Assembly (NCBI GenBank): GCA_001600095.1
Contig: BCIX01000006.1
Coordinates: forward strand, 1,364,001 to 1,428,000
Direction of reading: 5' to 3'
Origin: Bullera alba
Lineage: Eukaryota; Basidiomycota; Tremellomycetes; Tremellales; Bulleraceae
DNA length: 64,000 nucleotides
Within the stretch, counting starts at the first letter, position 1. Each line of letters starts with the position of its first letter. Positions 21,326 to 32,860 of this stretch are shown here, one piece after another. Below the pieces are notes generated by a model. That model made no database searches and was not told where the DNA came from. It saw only the letters and a program-made list of their open reading frames with translations. A program made the position numbers and the translations under genes.

Positions 21326-23138
21326 ATGACTTCCAAAACACAGGCTGCTGATCTCGAGGTGGTGGTTGTTGGAGCTGGTGTAGCGGGACTCACTATAGCC
21401 TACGGACTGCGAGACGTGCTCGGCATCAAGCTTCGCGTGTTCGAGAGGAGAACGGGTGAGTCAACAGAGAGTCTCTACAATACCACTCGTTCGGGGCTGA
21501 CCTACTTAAGAGGAGGAATGCTCGAGCGGCGGATATCCTATCCATCTATCGAAGGTGAGGCGAATTTGACTTGTGACATCGGTAGGCCGCTAATGCTGAA
21601 CCACTAACAGGAAGGTCGGGAAGCTCTGCAAGAGCTTCTCAGCCCAGACGATCATACCAAATTACTAGCTGCTCGAGTAGCCCTTCCGCCAGCTCATGAT
21701 GGGATCACAGTGCAGACCTCCAAGGGGGGCACAGCGTGGAGAATGCTTAAAGACCCCGGAGAGCGTTGTATGCTAGAACGGCAAGCCCTCTGCGATATCC
21801 TCAGACACGGTGCTATGGATGCAGATGGCACCGATGCCGAGGGCAAGACTTCGCCAGATCCTGCTTCAACCACAATCCAGCCTGTAATCGAATATGGCCG
21901 CGGGGTGAAATCGATGAAGGAGGTATTTAACCGATGGCAACTTATCCTGTCAGACGGTGAAGTCGTCCACTGTGATCTTTTGATAGGTAAGTCGTCGACT
22001 ATTGTCAGAAATGGCTGACCTAGACCCGTATAGGTGCCGATGGGATGTTCTCCAGAGTCCGACAAGCGGTGACATCACTCTCGAGCTCGTCCAAGAAGTC
22101 TGATTTCAAACGCCTACCTTGGACGACGATCAACGTGCGGGCCCAGACTCCAGCTGTACGAAGCTGGGTCAAAGACCCAAGAGGGATGAACCTCATCTAC
22201 GGTACCGGCTGGTCAGCTGCCCTCATTCCATTGACCCTCGATGAGTTTGATGAGTCCATGCAAAAGGACATCCATGACACGACCCACGCGGAGAGCGAGA
22301 CTACAGAACACGAAGCAAATCGAGAGGTCTTGGCGGAGATGCTCAAGCCTCCTCACACTCTTCAGGTCGATCGTCCATTGATTGAAGACGCCCTCGAGGT
22401 CGTTGTGACCGAAGACGTCCTGACCGATGGGGAGCTACAGGTTGCGGACCGCGCGAAGATCGACAGCTCCGTCGTGGAGAAGGGCACAAGTGGTGCCGAC
22501 GAAAGCGTCAATCCGACACAGCGAACAGCGTCTACAGCCACATACGTCGCTTTGACAGTCGCAAATCCGAACACAAGTCTGCGAGATCGCGTGGACAAGA
22601 TTCCCGAAGCGGCTATACCCGGCTCATTCCTGCACTCCCTCCTCCGCGATCCTTCATTTGACAAAGTCGCTACGTATCCCCTCATTACGGCGAAGAGGAC
22701 AGTCGTGGGAAGCGGCAGGGTGATGCTAGTGGGAGACGCTAGTCATGCAATGGTCCCTTTCTGCGGGGCCGGCGCTAGTGCCGGTGTGAAGGATGGAGTA
22801 GAGGTAATCAAGATGCTGAAGGACTATATCAGTAGGTAAACCCCTCGATCAGTTTGATCATCTTTCTGACACACTTAGATCGTGGTGGTGATATTGAATC
22901 CCACGTCGATCGATTTGGAGCTAATCAGAAGAATCGCAGCGATCCGCTGATCAAGCAATCAAGGTTGATCCTCTGGCTAGCTCAGGGTGAGGTATGGTGG
23001 AAACGCCGAATTCGAGGAGCATCCTTTTGGGGTCTAGAACTTTCCGAGAGGATGGGCAAGCAGAGGAGGAGAGCCGATCAGGAGTTTGACATTTGGCTAA
23101 AGGGGGAGAGAATTGGTCAGAACATGCCAGAACATTAA
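21326..23138 (+). CDS. FAD-dependent aromatic-ring-type monooxygenase
   Basis: Exons 21326-21455, 21511-21554, 21611-21986, 22034-22831 and 22879-23138 give 535 aa. The N-terminus has the FAD-binding Rossmann motif VVVVGAGVAGLTIAYGL (GxGxxG) with an acidic end of the second strand (RVFERR). A DLLIGADGMFSRVRQ segment matches the DG motif of group A flavoprotein monooxygenases, and GRVMLVGDASHAMVPFCGAG is the GD motif that contacts the FAD ribityl chain. The family hydroxylates aromatic or polyketide substrates with NAD(P)H and O2; the substrate cannot be read here. A roughly 90-residue acidic insertion lies between the DG and GD motifs. The last donor is GTAGGT rather than GTGAGT, chosen because the alternative brings a stop. 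Confidence 0.82.
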
Positions 23139-23688
23139 AGCCTCTTCTGACACCACCCCCAGCGAAGCTTCACCTATAGAGATTGTTTGACAATGTGACG
23201 ATGTGACCAGGATCCGAGGGTTCTGCCGTCGTGTACCGCTACCTGACAATACAGGTTTGTTCACCTGGTGTGAGTCAGCAAAAATCTGTCATGGCATGAC
23301 GTACGGCCACTAACCCATCAAAGGATCTTTTGAGACCGTTGACGCCGTCCCTCCTTTGTAAGTCATTTCCACTGGTCTCATGATCACACGTCAGCCAGTG
23401 ACCCTTTGACCCCAGTCATCTCCTCGAACATGCCTCACTCACCCCTTGACGGATTGCCACTAGCCACCTTCATTGGTTTATGACCCGTCTTGAACCGCAA
23501 GCCGCTATAGACATAAGCTTCAGTGCTGTTCTGACTCGTTCTTATATACTTACTTCCCTCTCATCGGGTTCTGCCCATCTCCACTCTAAATACGACAAGG
23601 CTCCGGCCTGCGACCGCAAGACTGCCTGGAGCACTGCTCATTCCCTGTAATACACAGTCTCGACTGCCACCTGTATTGACACCTCACA
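23139..23688. other. Promoter region of the His-rich protein gene
   Basis: 550 bp. A TTATATACTTAC element lies at about 23542-23553, roughly 140 nt upstream of the ATG at 23689, followed by CT-rich sequence typical of fungal core promoters. No other feature seen. Confidence 0.45.
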
Positions 23689-25401
23689 ATGCCTATTGAA
23701 GGTCAGTACCCCTTGAAGTTGACTGACCAGAGGCCCAAGTCTAGACCGAGGTGACTACTGACCATCTCGTAGTCAGCCCAATTCCCTTCGCGGGCCTTCA
23801 ACTTCCCTACACTCCCAAGTTCGCCCGGCCCCAGATAGATGGTGTAGGCATCAATGGCGCGGACGGCAGCCTTCCTGGACCAGCATCTGCGGCTGCATCG
23901 GCCATCATTCCCCCTCAACCAGGTGGTATCGCCAGTGAGTTTGCCTTCCAGACCCTGAGACCTCGAGCCACTGCTGACTCACTTCGACTAGGCCCCCATC
24001 GAGCCATCCCCGCCTTGTCCGAAACGGGGTACACTCCCCTACCCATGCGCGGTCCAATTGGGTACGGCCCCCAGTCAATGTACAGTGCATCGCTGTATGA
24101 CGGTGGGCCAGGCCATCAGCAATATGGTCCACCTGGCCCTATGTCAATGATGCAGAGTGACGGATGGGGTCACTCTTCCCTGCCCGCACCAAGACGGGGC
24201 CCGCCTGGACCAATACCTATGCCCCAAGGCCCCATCGCCCCCGCTGGCCGGCTACAGAGGGACCACGGTGATGACGAGCGAGGAGCTCACCACCATCACC
24301 ATCATCACCACCACCATGAACACTCTGGCCGTTCCCACCGCGATCAGAGTGAGAGAGATTTTGATAATCAGTCCGATGCCAGCTATTACTCGAAACCAAG
24401 GACAGGTCGTCGACGAGCCGATTCGGTCAGTAGTAGTCAGAGCGATCAGCACAGTCCCAGAATGGCTCCTCGAGAACAAGATGGTAATGACCATCACCAC
24501 CATCATCACCACCGCTCTCCGTCTCTACCGCCTTCGAACCACGATCACTCACCGGTATCCCCATCCCCACTCTCGCTGGCAGGCAGGGCCGCGGTTCCGC
24601 TGTCGTCGTCACCGTTATCGCCAACTCGGGAGAGACACCAATCCTCGCCTGATCGCGAGGATGGCCCAAGACCGAGAACAGTCTCCCGACTGGTGCCAGA
24701 GAAGGAGCGTAAAGAGCACAGACCTAAGATCAACAGGCATGCCAGTCTCGACAGCGGTAAGCATGATGGTGAACATCGAGAATCACACCATCATCAGTCA
24801 CGACATCATCACGAAGAGAAACGTCAAACTTCAGATTCCGAAACCGACGTGGAACAACACGAACCTCGTAGACGGCATCACAGCTACTCTCATCATCATG
24901 ATCGTCAGCAGGAACGCCATCATGACCATCATGATCACCATGACCATCGAGACCAAGAATACGAGCGACGACCATCACAGCGCGCACCATCGCCTTCCCC
25001 GGTCGGTCCTGGGATGACAGTCGGTCAAGCCGCCAGCTTTGATGACAGTCATTTCCCCCTGCCGAGACAACCCTACCGGCGACGAGCGGTGTCGATGCAG
25101 TTCGACAACGAGAGACCATTGCCAATGGACGCTCAGACCATGTATCAAACACCAAGCGTAGCGGGCTTTGGGCCGACACAGGCGTATGACGACGGAGCGA
25201 GTGTTGCGGGATCGGGAATGACCTTCATGGATGGCTCGGTGGGCGGTAGAGTTAGTCAGTATGGGCTGCCGAAGTACGCCCATATCCAGAAACCAGATTA
25301 TCGGAGGTGAGTCAGCTGGTTGACGCTTCCCGTCAGAAATAGCTGACAGCTCGATCAGATATTGTGTGCAAAGAGGAACTGCCGATGTGTTCCTCGACTA
25401 A
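23689..25401 (+). CDS. His-rich, mostly disordered protein (510 aa) with the DYRR-x-C terminal module
   Basis: Exons 23689-23701, 23773-23934, 23992-25306 and 25359-25401. The start ATG lies in a 13-nt exon; joining it restores MPIEVSPIPFAGLQLPYTPK. The middle is Pro/Gly/Ser-rich with a run of ten His near 24288-24320, a second run of seven near 24493, and many HH, HD and DHHDH clusters (DRQQERHHDHHDHHDHRD). The C-terminus KYAHIQKPDYRRYCVQRGTA matches the 15677-16378 protein and is itself split by the last intron. The second intron (23935-23991) is 57 nt and contains no stop in frame, so retention would add 19 residues. No enzymatic motif; metal binding is plausible but unproven. Confidence 0.7.
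24285..24330 (+). repeat. CAC/CAT microsatellite coding polyhistidine
   Basis: A CACCATCACCATCATCACCA-type tract gives ten consecutive His in the 23689-25401 protein. Mixed CAC and CAT codons suggest selection for His and not simple slippage. Confidence 0.7.
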
Positions 25402-25527
25402 CGACTGTGACGATTGTGATGAGGGGAGACAACGATGATAGAATAATGTGTACAACCTTGTAAACAACAAGAGGTGTGGAGTCGATGATTGTGGTATATG
25501 AGCTTGGTGAATATAGAGATGAAGCGA

Positions 25528-28500
25528 TCAGAGGCGAGCTTCAAAACGATCCTTTTGGGATTTGGGCGTACCCCAAACGAGTTCGACGGCTTCGTCGAGA
25601 GTGCTAACAAAGCTGATTTCGAGATCGTTTTGGACTGATCGAGGTAGGTCGGCCATCACGTCTTTCTTATTGCGAGCTGGTAAGACGATCCTGTTCTCAT
25701 ATCAGTCCACGTGAAAGCATCTGGATCGGTGGACCACTGACCTCGTGATGCCCGCTCGGTGAGCGCCAATGACCTTCTCCTTGATACCACCAACCGGAGT
25801 TCTGCGAGGCATCAGCTGAGTTTGACGGTATCCCAGATATCTACAAATTGACGACCGATCACTCACACAGCTCCCCTAAGAGTGATTTCTCCTGTGAAAG
25901 CCATGTTCGCCGGAACGGGTTGACCGCTGAGGAGACTTAAAAAGGCAATCGACATGGCCAATCCCGCACTAGGTCCATCTTTCTTCACCGCACCCGAGGG
26001 AAGATGTAGCTTGTATCAAAATGTCAGCTGGCGTGGTACTGTCGTGACAAGCTGGACTCACGTGTATATCCACTTCGTGTAGTCGATTCAAGTTCAAACC
26101 GCTAGGGAGCTCTGTCGCTGCACGGCTTCGGACTACCGCCAAGGCTAGATCCGCTGACTCCGAGATGACATCTCCCAGGCTTCCCGTCATCACCAATTTG
26201 CCCTTTCCTTGAGGAATCAAAGATGTCTCGATGAGCAATATGCCTCCGTTGCCGGAGCCTTGGTACGCCAGTCCTCTACGCAGGTGTTAGCCAAAGCGTC
26301 CGTAGGACTCAATATCCACACTCACGTTACCACTCCAGGCCGATTTGAGCCCTCTCGTACCTCCTGCTCATACTTGGCGACTCCAAGAATCCTCTCGACG
26401 TCATCAGGTGAGACGGTTGGTGTGTAGGTATCCATCGATTTGGAGTTGCGAGCAATGGCGAACTCGACTGCTTTACTCCTGCAGACTTTGCCGATCTCCC
26501 GCTCTAAAGACCGAACTCCAGCCTGAAGCCAGTCATGGTCAGCTCTGTTCGATCCACTAAATGATCCGTGACTGACCTCCCGCGTGTAGTCCGTTACCAC
26601 CTTGAGCAGACCCTCAGGGCTGACTTGCACGTGGTCCTCCTCTAGCCCATTCTCCCTGATCTGCTTTGGCAGTAGGAACCTCTTGGCGATATCGAGCTTC
26701 TCCTCCGTAACGTAGCCTGAGCACTCAATGACCTCACATCTGTCAAGAAGTGGAGCGGAGATGGTGTCCAAAGAGTTCGCTGTAGCTACGAAGAGCACTT
26801 GAGAGAGGTCGATTGGGACGTCTCCGAGGTAATGATCACTGAAGTTCCAATTCTGAGCTGGATCAAGCGTCTCGAGCAAAGCGGCAGCGGGATCTCCGTG
26901 GAAGTTGGAAGTGCCAACTTTGTCCAGCTCGTCAAGGAGGATGAGTGGATTCGCTACTCCGACCTTTCGGAGACTCTGAACAAGCATGCCAGGCAAAGCG
27001 CCGACATACCTAATTTGATGTGAGCTGGAGGGCTTCAAATAACGACCGGTAGCTCACGTTCTTCGATGACCCCTGATTTCAGCCTCGTCACGCACACCGC
27101 CCAGTGAAATACGATGAAACTTGCGTCCAAGAGAATCGGCAAGTGATCGAGCGATAGACCTAAATGAGCGGATCAGTGAGTGTAAATTCGTACAAAGGAA
27201 CATTCACGTACGTCTTTCCTACTCCGGGTGGCCCCACGAGTAGCAGGATTGGACCCTTATCTCTGAAGATGTTGTCATTTGGCTTCGAGTCATCCCCCGA
27301 AGTCTGCGGCTGATCCGCTGCGGCGACATCTTCTTCCGGTAAGAGCGCCAAGAGGTTTTGTGCCGTCTTATTATCGATGGCACCTTGCTTCTCTTTCTTC
27401 TTCTTCTCTTGAGCCTCGTCAAAGAGTTGCTTCTTCAGCCTGACGATTTTATCAGCTGAAGTCACCCCTTCGTCCGCAATGAACTCACCTGTACACAGCC
27501 AAATACTCGACTACTCTTCGCTTTACTGCTTCGAGGCCAGCATGCTCTGCATCCAGCTTGGATCTGGTACTCTCCAGATCAATTTCGCTGCCCATGTCGC
27601 TCACTTTGAGCCACGGCAATGCCAGCAGCCATTCGATGTATGTCCTGCCAACACCATACTCCGCGGATTGCGGAGGGATTTTGACCAATCGAGCAAGTTC
27701 ACGAGTGATCGCCTGGTCGGCTGCGTGAGATAACTCCCCTTTCCTCGAGATGAACTTGTTCTGAAGTGGCTGTAGATCTTCCGGGATGGCCTGTTGCGCT
27801 TCGGTGGGAGGCGGTCTTTGTGATCTTCGGACCAGAGCTCGTGATGATCCGACTAGAGGACCTGCTTGGCCTGCATCCACATTGACCTTAACACCCCTTC
27901 CGGCTAAGATCTTGATGATGATCTCTTGTACCCTGCTGCACCTCTCGCCAAGATCCGCCAGACCGAGCACTTCGACCTTTTGCTCCCATTCTACTCCAGT
28001 GACTGTGACCAGCATGTCCGCTAATAGCGAGGGCGGAAGTAATTTGATCCTCTCATGAAGCTGCTCGGGCAGGATCTGCAGAGCTAGCGGTACGAGGTCG
28101 GTCTGTACACCGCTAATCGAGGGGATTTCCGGGATGGGGAACGAGAATGTGGAGGTGGTCAATGGGATCGGCGGAAGAATCGATAAAACTGGCGGCAGCG
28201 ATCTTGGTAGCCTGATCCGGGCTAGACCTTCGAGAGTGACTAAAAAAGTGTTGCTATCTTTGGTAGACTTCTGTATACTCTTCACTCTTGCAGCTGAAAA
28301 TCATGGACGATCAGCGATCGTCAGGACAGACATCGTAATTGTACTCACCGCAAGCCCACCGGCCGACACGCCTCTCGATCTCAATCACGGGGACGACTGC
28401 AAGTAAACCGCCTGCATCTTCTATTTTGTGTGTTTTTGCGTTCTGCGCAATCGAGTTGAGCACGAGCGCGAGGTGTGTTGATTGTAACGGCACGACCACT

Positions 28501-28580
28501 TGGAGGTACGGAAAGAGCACCTGCGGCGGGGCCAGCGGGAGCAGAGGGAGTGTCGACGGGAGGAAAGGTGTGGACGACAT
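25528..28580 (-). CDS. Peroxisomal-type Lon protease (ATP-dependent)
   Basis: Exons 28580-28349, 28293-27489, 27439-27212, 27159-27058, 27009-26577, 26522-26326, 26275-26062, 26009-25867, 25801-25742 and 25690-25528 give 858 aa. The N-terminal LON substrate domain is followed by an AAA+ module with Walker A GPPGVGKT (about residues 414-421) and Walker [12 protein letters not shown]. The protease domain holds the catalytic dyad: Ser751 in KKDGPSAG and Lys794 in GGIKEKVIG, 43 residues apart as in E. coli Lon (679/722). There is no mitochondrial presequence and the protein ends in ARL, a PTS1 variant, so it is the peroxisomal LONP2-like form that degrades damaged matrix proteins. It is convergent with the His-rich gene (126 bp between stops). 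Confidence 0.93.
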
Positions 28581-29089
28581 CTTCTTGGATCGACTACTAC
28601 TGACAGCGAGCGTCTTTGTGGTAGTCGATCAAGTACTCTAAGTCTACCATGGCCTACATGTCCAATCCTCGATCTCGGTGTCCTCACCGGCGTGGGTGAT
28701 AGCCGGGGGGAGGTGGGTAGCAGGGTGGCAAAAGTGCCACACTCGATTGGCAATTACATAACGCCGAGCCTAGATCGACCGGCGTTTCAAGTTGACCATT
28801 CTGAAACACTCGTTAGCAACCTCGAACGACCTATGGGATTTCCTTTGACCATAGCCCATGTACTGCTCAGGCATACAAGGCATACTAGTCAGATGTCGCA
28901 GTCCTCTCTGATGTTAACAATACATACGACAACCCATCAGCACAACTCTACGTCCTCTGACGCCTCCTCACTCTGTTATTTCATATCAATCCAAATACCA
29001 CGCACCAACTCCCTCTATCGGACACTCCTACTGAAGTCACTCATACCTTCTTAGTATCACCAGCCAGACTAAGCCTCCCCAAAGCTTCC
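28581..29089. other. Divergent promoter region
   Basis: About 510 bp between the Lon start and the ATG at 29090. No strong TATA box; no repeats. Confidence 0.4.
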
Positions 29090-30765
29090 ATGTACGACGA
29101 GAAGCCAACCTTTGGCCGATCCAACACTTCGAAACGTTACACCGGGAGGGCAGAAACCGGGAGAACAGGCAAGTTTATCGCCTGTGGATGTCGACCGGTT
29201 CCAATGACTGACGGGTGTCCTTAGCTACAAGTATCCTTGGCTCGTTGTGGTCTTATGTACGTCCATCGCCCCGGATCAGGAAATCGAGCTCAAGCGACGA
29301 ATCAATCCGGTCGGGTCGCAGCGAGTTCTCCTACAACTATCCCGAGAAACCGACACTCGCCTCGCTTAGACCGACGCGCACCAGCAGGAAACTGCGTAAA
29401 CCCGTCACGGAATCCAAACGGAGTGGCAATAAGTTCACATGGGGTGGTCTCTTCAACCGAAAGTCCAAACCCGCAACTACCTCGAGACGGTCCCCCAAGG
29501 CTTCCACTAGATCTTGGTACCAACCTATAACGAGCGTAGCATCAACAGTTCATGCGGGGTTGCAATCCGGTTGGGGCTGGGTAAGTCAAGCTCACAAACG
29601 GGATCCAGAGGCTACCAGACTTAGTAAGAGGCGGCGATCACACCGTGGAAGCCGACCGCACGGTGGCCGACGGAGTAGAACTTGCCCGTCGGATGAGACA
29701 AGCATTACCATTGGACCAAGACCTCCCGGCTCTGACGAGACGCTGAGGCCGGAACATGAGGAGTTCTACGGGGGTAGTCACACTGAGAAGACTGATCGCA
29801 AAGAGCACCAAGATGAAGTGCCTGAAGATGAAGAAGTGGTGGTTGTCACTCAGGAGGAAGAGGGACAGCGGAGCTGGCTTAGACGTACAGGAGATTGGTT
29901 GAGCAGAACAGGAAAAGGCGGCTTCCGATGGGAAGGTACTAGTAAATTGACTCGGACCAAGCGCTCATCTGATACTCACCATTCCTCCGAGACCCGCCAA
30001 AACCCTTCCCTTCCTTCAATCTTCACCCTCGGCACAGCCGCTCAATCTGCAGTCAGAGGGCATCTTGAGGAGAAGGTCTCGCTCAAATCGTTCCTCGACC
30101 CTCGGCAGGACCTACCGCTACCTGGCGGATCAGTGGTCATGGTCGACACTAAGTCACGCCGGATGGTTACTGGGCCGACGATGTCCGCCAAGGAGTGGAG
30201 GGATACGGAAATGCGGGGTATGAATTCTTCCGGCTACGTCCCGGTTTGGGTCAACCGATTGTCGGAAGCAGGCAAGAGCCGGGCTAGCAAGATGATTAGT
30301 CGACTACAGTCCACCCTTAGTGGCCAGCCCCGGAGTTCCTCTTCCACTGACCCATCACGATCCGCCGGATTTGCCAGGACGGACTTCACCATCCCAAACT
30401 CGCCGATCCCGCAGTCAAACGCTTCCGAGCGGGACGTCCTTGACCTCATAATGCGCAGCTTCCAAATGACAGGTCTAGACAAAGAACTCAGTGACGTCTA
30501 CACCAGTCTGAGATCTTTGCGAGCTTGCGAGGAGCAAGACGACAATGAGGATATCTTAGACACGGCCCGGTGGGATCTCGCGAGAACGGTGCTCAACGAT
30601 CCAACATGCTTGATCAGGATGTCTCAAATCTCTCCGGATTCAACGGCTCCGTTGGACGATAAATCGAACATGATACAATACCTAGTCAAATTCAGTCAGG
30701 GGATAGAGCGCGAGCTCGTGAATGTGGACGACTATCCCGCCGAAAAGGAGTATTTGGGGTACTGA
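29090..30765 (+). CDS. Unrecognised basic/Ser-rich protein (539 aa) with a GC-AG intron
   Basis: Exon 1 is 29090-29168 and exon 2 is 29225-30765. The intron (29169-29224) has the donor GCAAGT instead of GT, with a CTGAC branch site and TAG acceptor; joining gives MYDEKPTFGRSNTSKRYTGR...GRTATSILGSLW in one frame. The first 200 residues are Ser/Arg/Lys-rich (SKRRRSHRGSRPHGGRRS), followed by an acidic block (EVPEDEEVVVVTQEEE), WLRRTGDWLSRTGKGGFRWE, and a more ordered C-terminal half with SVVMVDTKSRRMVTGPTMSA and helical ERDVLDLIMRSFQMTGLDKE. No TM helix or known domain. Probably intracellular; function unknown. Confidence 0.65.
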
Positions 30766-31273
30766 GTCTAGCCGGTGATCCTGAATCGAGCCTCTGACAT
30801 CACTCTATGTACCGTCCCAGACAAGTGAGATATACCTGGTCCTCCGCAAGGTCTCAGATATGGTACCTGCCCGTCACAACGCTTGTCCGTGTAAGATTGA
30901 CACTGTGTGGTCTCGGTTGACCCGTCTGATCGTGGCTGATTGACGTCGATTGAGGCGTACCCTGACAGGGTAGTGTTTCAAAGCTGTACCGGATCCTTTC
31001 ACTCAAGGAGGTGGTCCGTGTATCAAATCCTCGCCGGTCTCAACTATGTCTGGTGGCCAAGTAGTCCACTAGGTTGTGTACACACTTTCCATTTCTACCT
31101 TCACCTCCAACTTCGCAGATTGCCTACACAAGACATTCACCCTTCCTGGCGTACAACATCAACACGACACGTAGCCATCACACGCTAAGTCCTCCTAGAC
31201 CTGTGGCCAACGCGGTTCCTCCTTCACCCACCCACCCAAGTCTTACATCCACTACACTCCACCACGGCGAGAA
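30766..31273. other. Intergenic
   Basis: About 510 bp between two plus-strand genes. No features seen; the exact start of the next gene is uncertain and could lie here. Confidence 0.4.
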
Positions 31274-32658
31274 TGGTAGCATGGAGGACAGCACTGCGGA
31301 GCATTCGTCCGTGTGAGTGGTCTCGTCTGCTGTGTTGGCTTTTCCAGAGCTGACCGCTATGTTTAGCTCGAACATCGACCCGCCGACTCAGTCTTAGCCA
31401 TGGCGGAGGTGCGCTCGGAGGCAGTTCCCTGTTTGGATCTGATGACGGCAATGGTCCACTCACTTTGCACGACGCACTCGGTTTCACCCCTTCCTCCTGG
31501 GGTGGCACCGCTCCCAGCGCTAGTATCACCAACAAGAGTGTCTTTCAATCTGGAGCCAAGCTATGGCACAACGAACTTGTCAGAGTCAGTAATGCCGTCA
31601 AGCCACAATCCAGCTTTTTCGGCCCTAGATCAACCACTCCGTCCTACTATACAGGTCAAATGCCGGTCAGCAGAATGCAGTGGAGCAACGGCAGCGTGCA
31701 GAAGAAGGCTAGGTGTGCGGTCATTGGTGCTCCCGAATGGTGGTCAAGGAAAGATGCGGATACAAGAGACGCCATCGACAGAGCCTACGGTCTCCAGGTT
31801 TCAAGGTCTGTCGGTCCCAGTTCACGATACACAGAGCAAGAGATGGGCGATAACCTATACGTTCCGCGCAAGACCGTGAGCAACGCCGACTATAGCAACC
31901 GCTACGATACGTCCCGCAATGACTTTCTCCTCGGGCGTTCAACGATCAATACTCGACCATCCACCAATTTGGGCTCATCGATCCGCAATTACGGTCTGGG
32001 AGAGCGACCGGCAGCGACGGAGGAGACGGATGACTGGCCAGCACAGTACAAGGTCTGTCTTGAGAGACATGCCGATTTGGAACAACGACGACTGGCGGCT
32101 TCCTTGAGGTTCCCTATCACCTCACTGCCCCCTCTTCCCGTGGTCGAGCAGGAGATCATTCTGCCTGGTCAATGGGGAGAATATGGCTCTGAGGAGGAGG
32201 AGGAGGCCGGCACTGAGAGTGGAGGACCCTCAATCTTGTCCTCGATATGGTCTGGTATAAGTGGTAGTCTAAGACCAGGGCCTCGTCCCACTGAGGGGGA
32301 ACCCCCGACCGAGGAAGAGACCGCGGAGGGATCTGCTAGGAGTAGAATGCCTGGCGAGTGGGACTCCGAGGATGACGAGCCGTCAGATCCACTACCGTCG
32401 GATCGCTCCAGACCAGGCAGAGCCTCAAGAGGCGGTCCAAGCAGTCGCCGCGGGACACGTCATGGATCTGGACGGAGTAGGTACACCAGGTACTCTGGAC
32501 GCTGGCCGGGGTGGAGACCCCCAACACCTGGGCCAGGTGGAAGCCGAGTCCCAAGCCCTGTATTCGGCGACTGGGAGGATACAGACGAGGAGCTCGAAGA
32601 AACGATCTCAAATTCTTCACGTTCAAGGCGGGGCTCAAATCAGGATCTATACGAATGA
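31274..32658 (+). CDS. Unrecognised protein with acidic and Arg/Gly-rich C-terminus (443 aa)
   Basis: Exons 31274-31313 and 31367-32658. The ATG at 31274 is the one that splices into the long frame; starting at the nearby ATG at 31282 leads to a stop. The N-terminus is basic and Ser/Arg-rich (MVAWRTALRSIRPSRTSTRR), possibly an organelle presequence by composition. A central region contains SQFQSGAKLWH-like aromatic positions and WADQ-free Tyr/Ser stretches; the C-terminus alternates acidic (EYGSEEEEEAGTE) and RG/SR-rich blocks (SRGGPSSRRGTRHGSGRS). No known domain. RG-rich tails often bind RNA, but that is only a compositional hint. Confidence 0.55.
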
Positions 32659-32860
32659 TCACTCTTTGTCCCAGCCAGTTACCATACTCAGTCAAACCAC
32701 CAGTACAATTCTGCCAATAGGTTAGGCCCCGCTCTCATGACTCTCCGTTTTATCACTCTCAACGATGACGTAGCAGCTCAAGTCAGAATGCATGCTTTCC
32801 CATGTAGACTGAGTAGACTCGCATAAGCTTTGATAAGGGACGGGTATACATGAGCGACAA

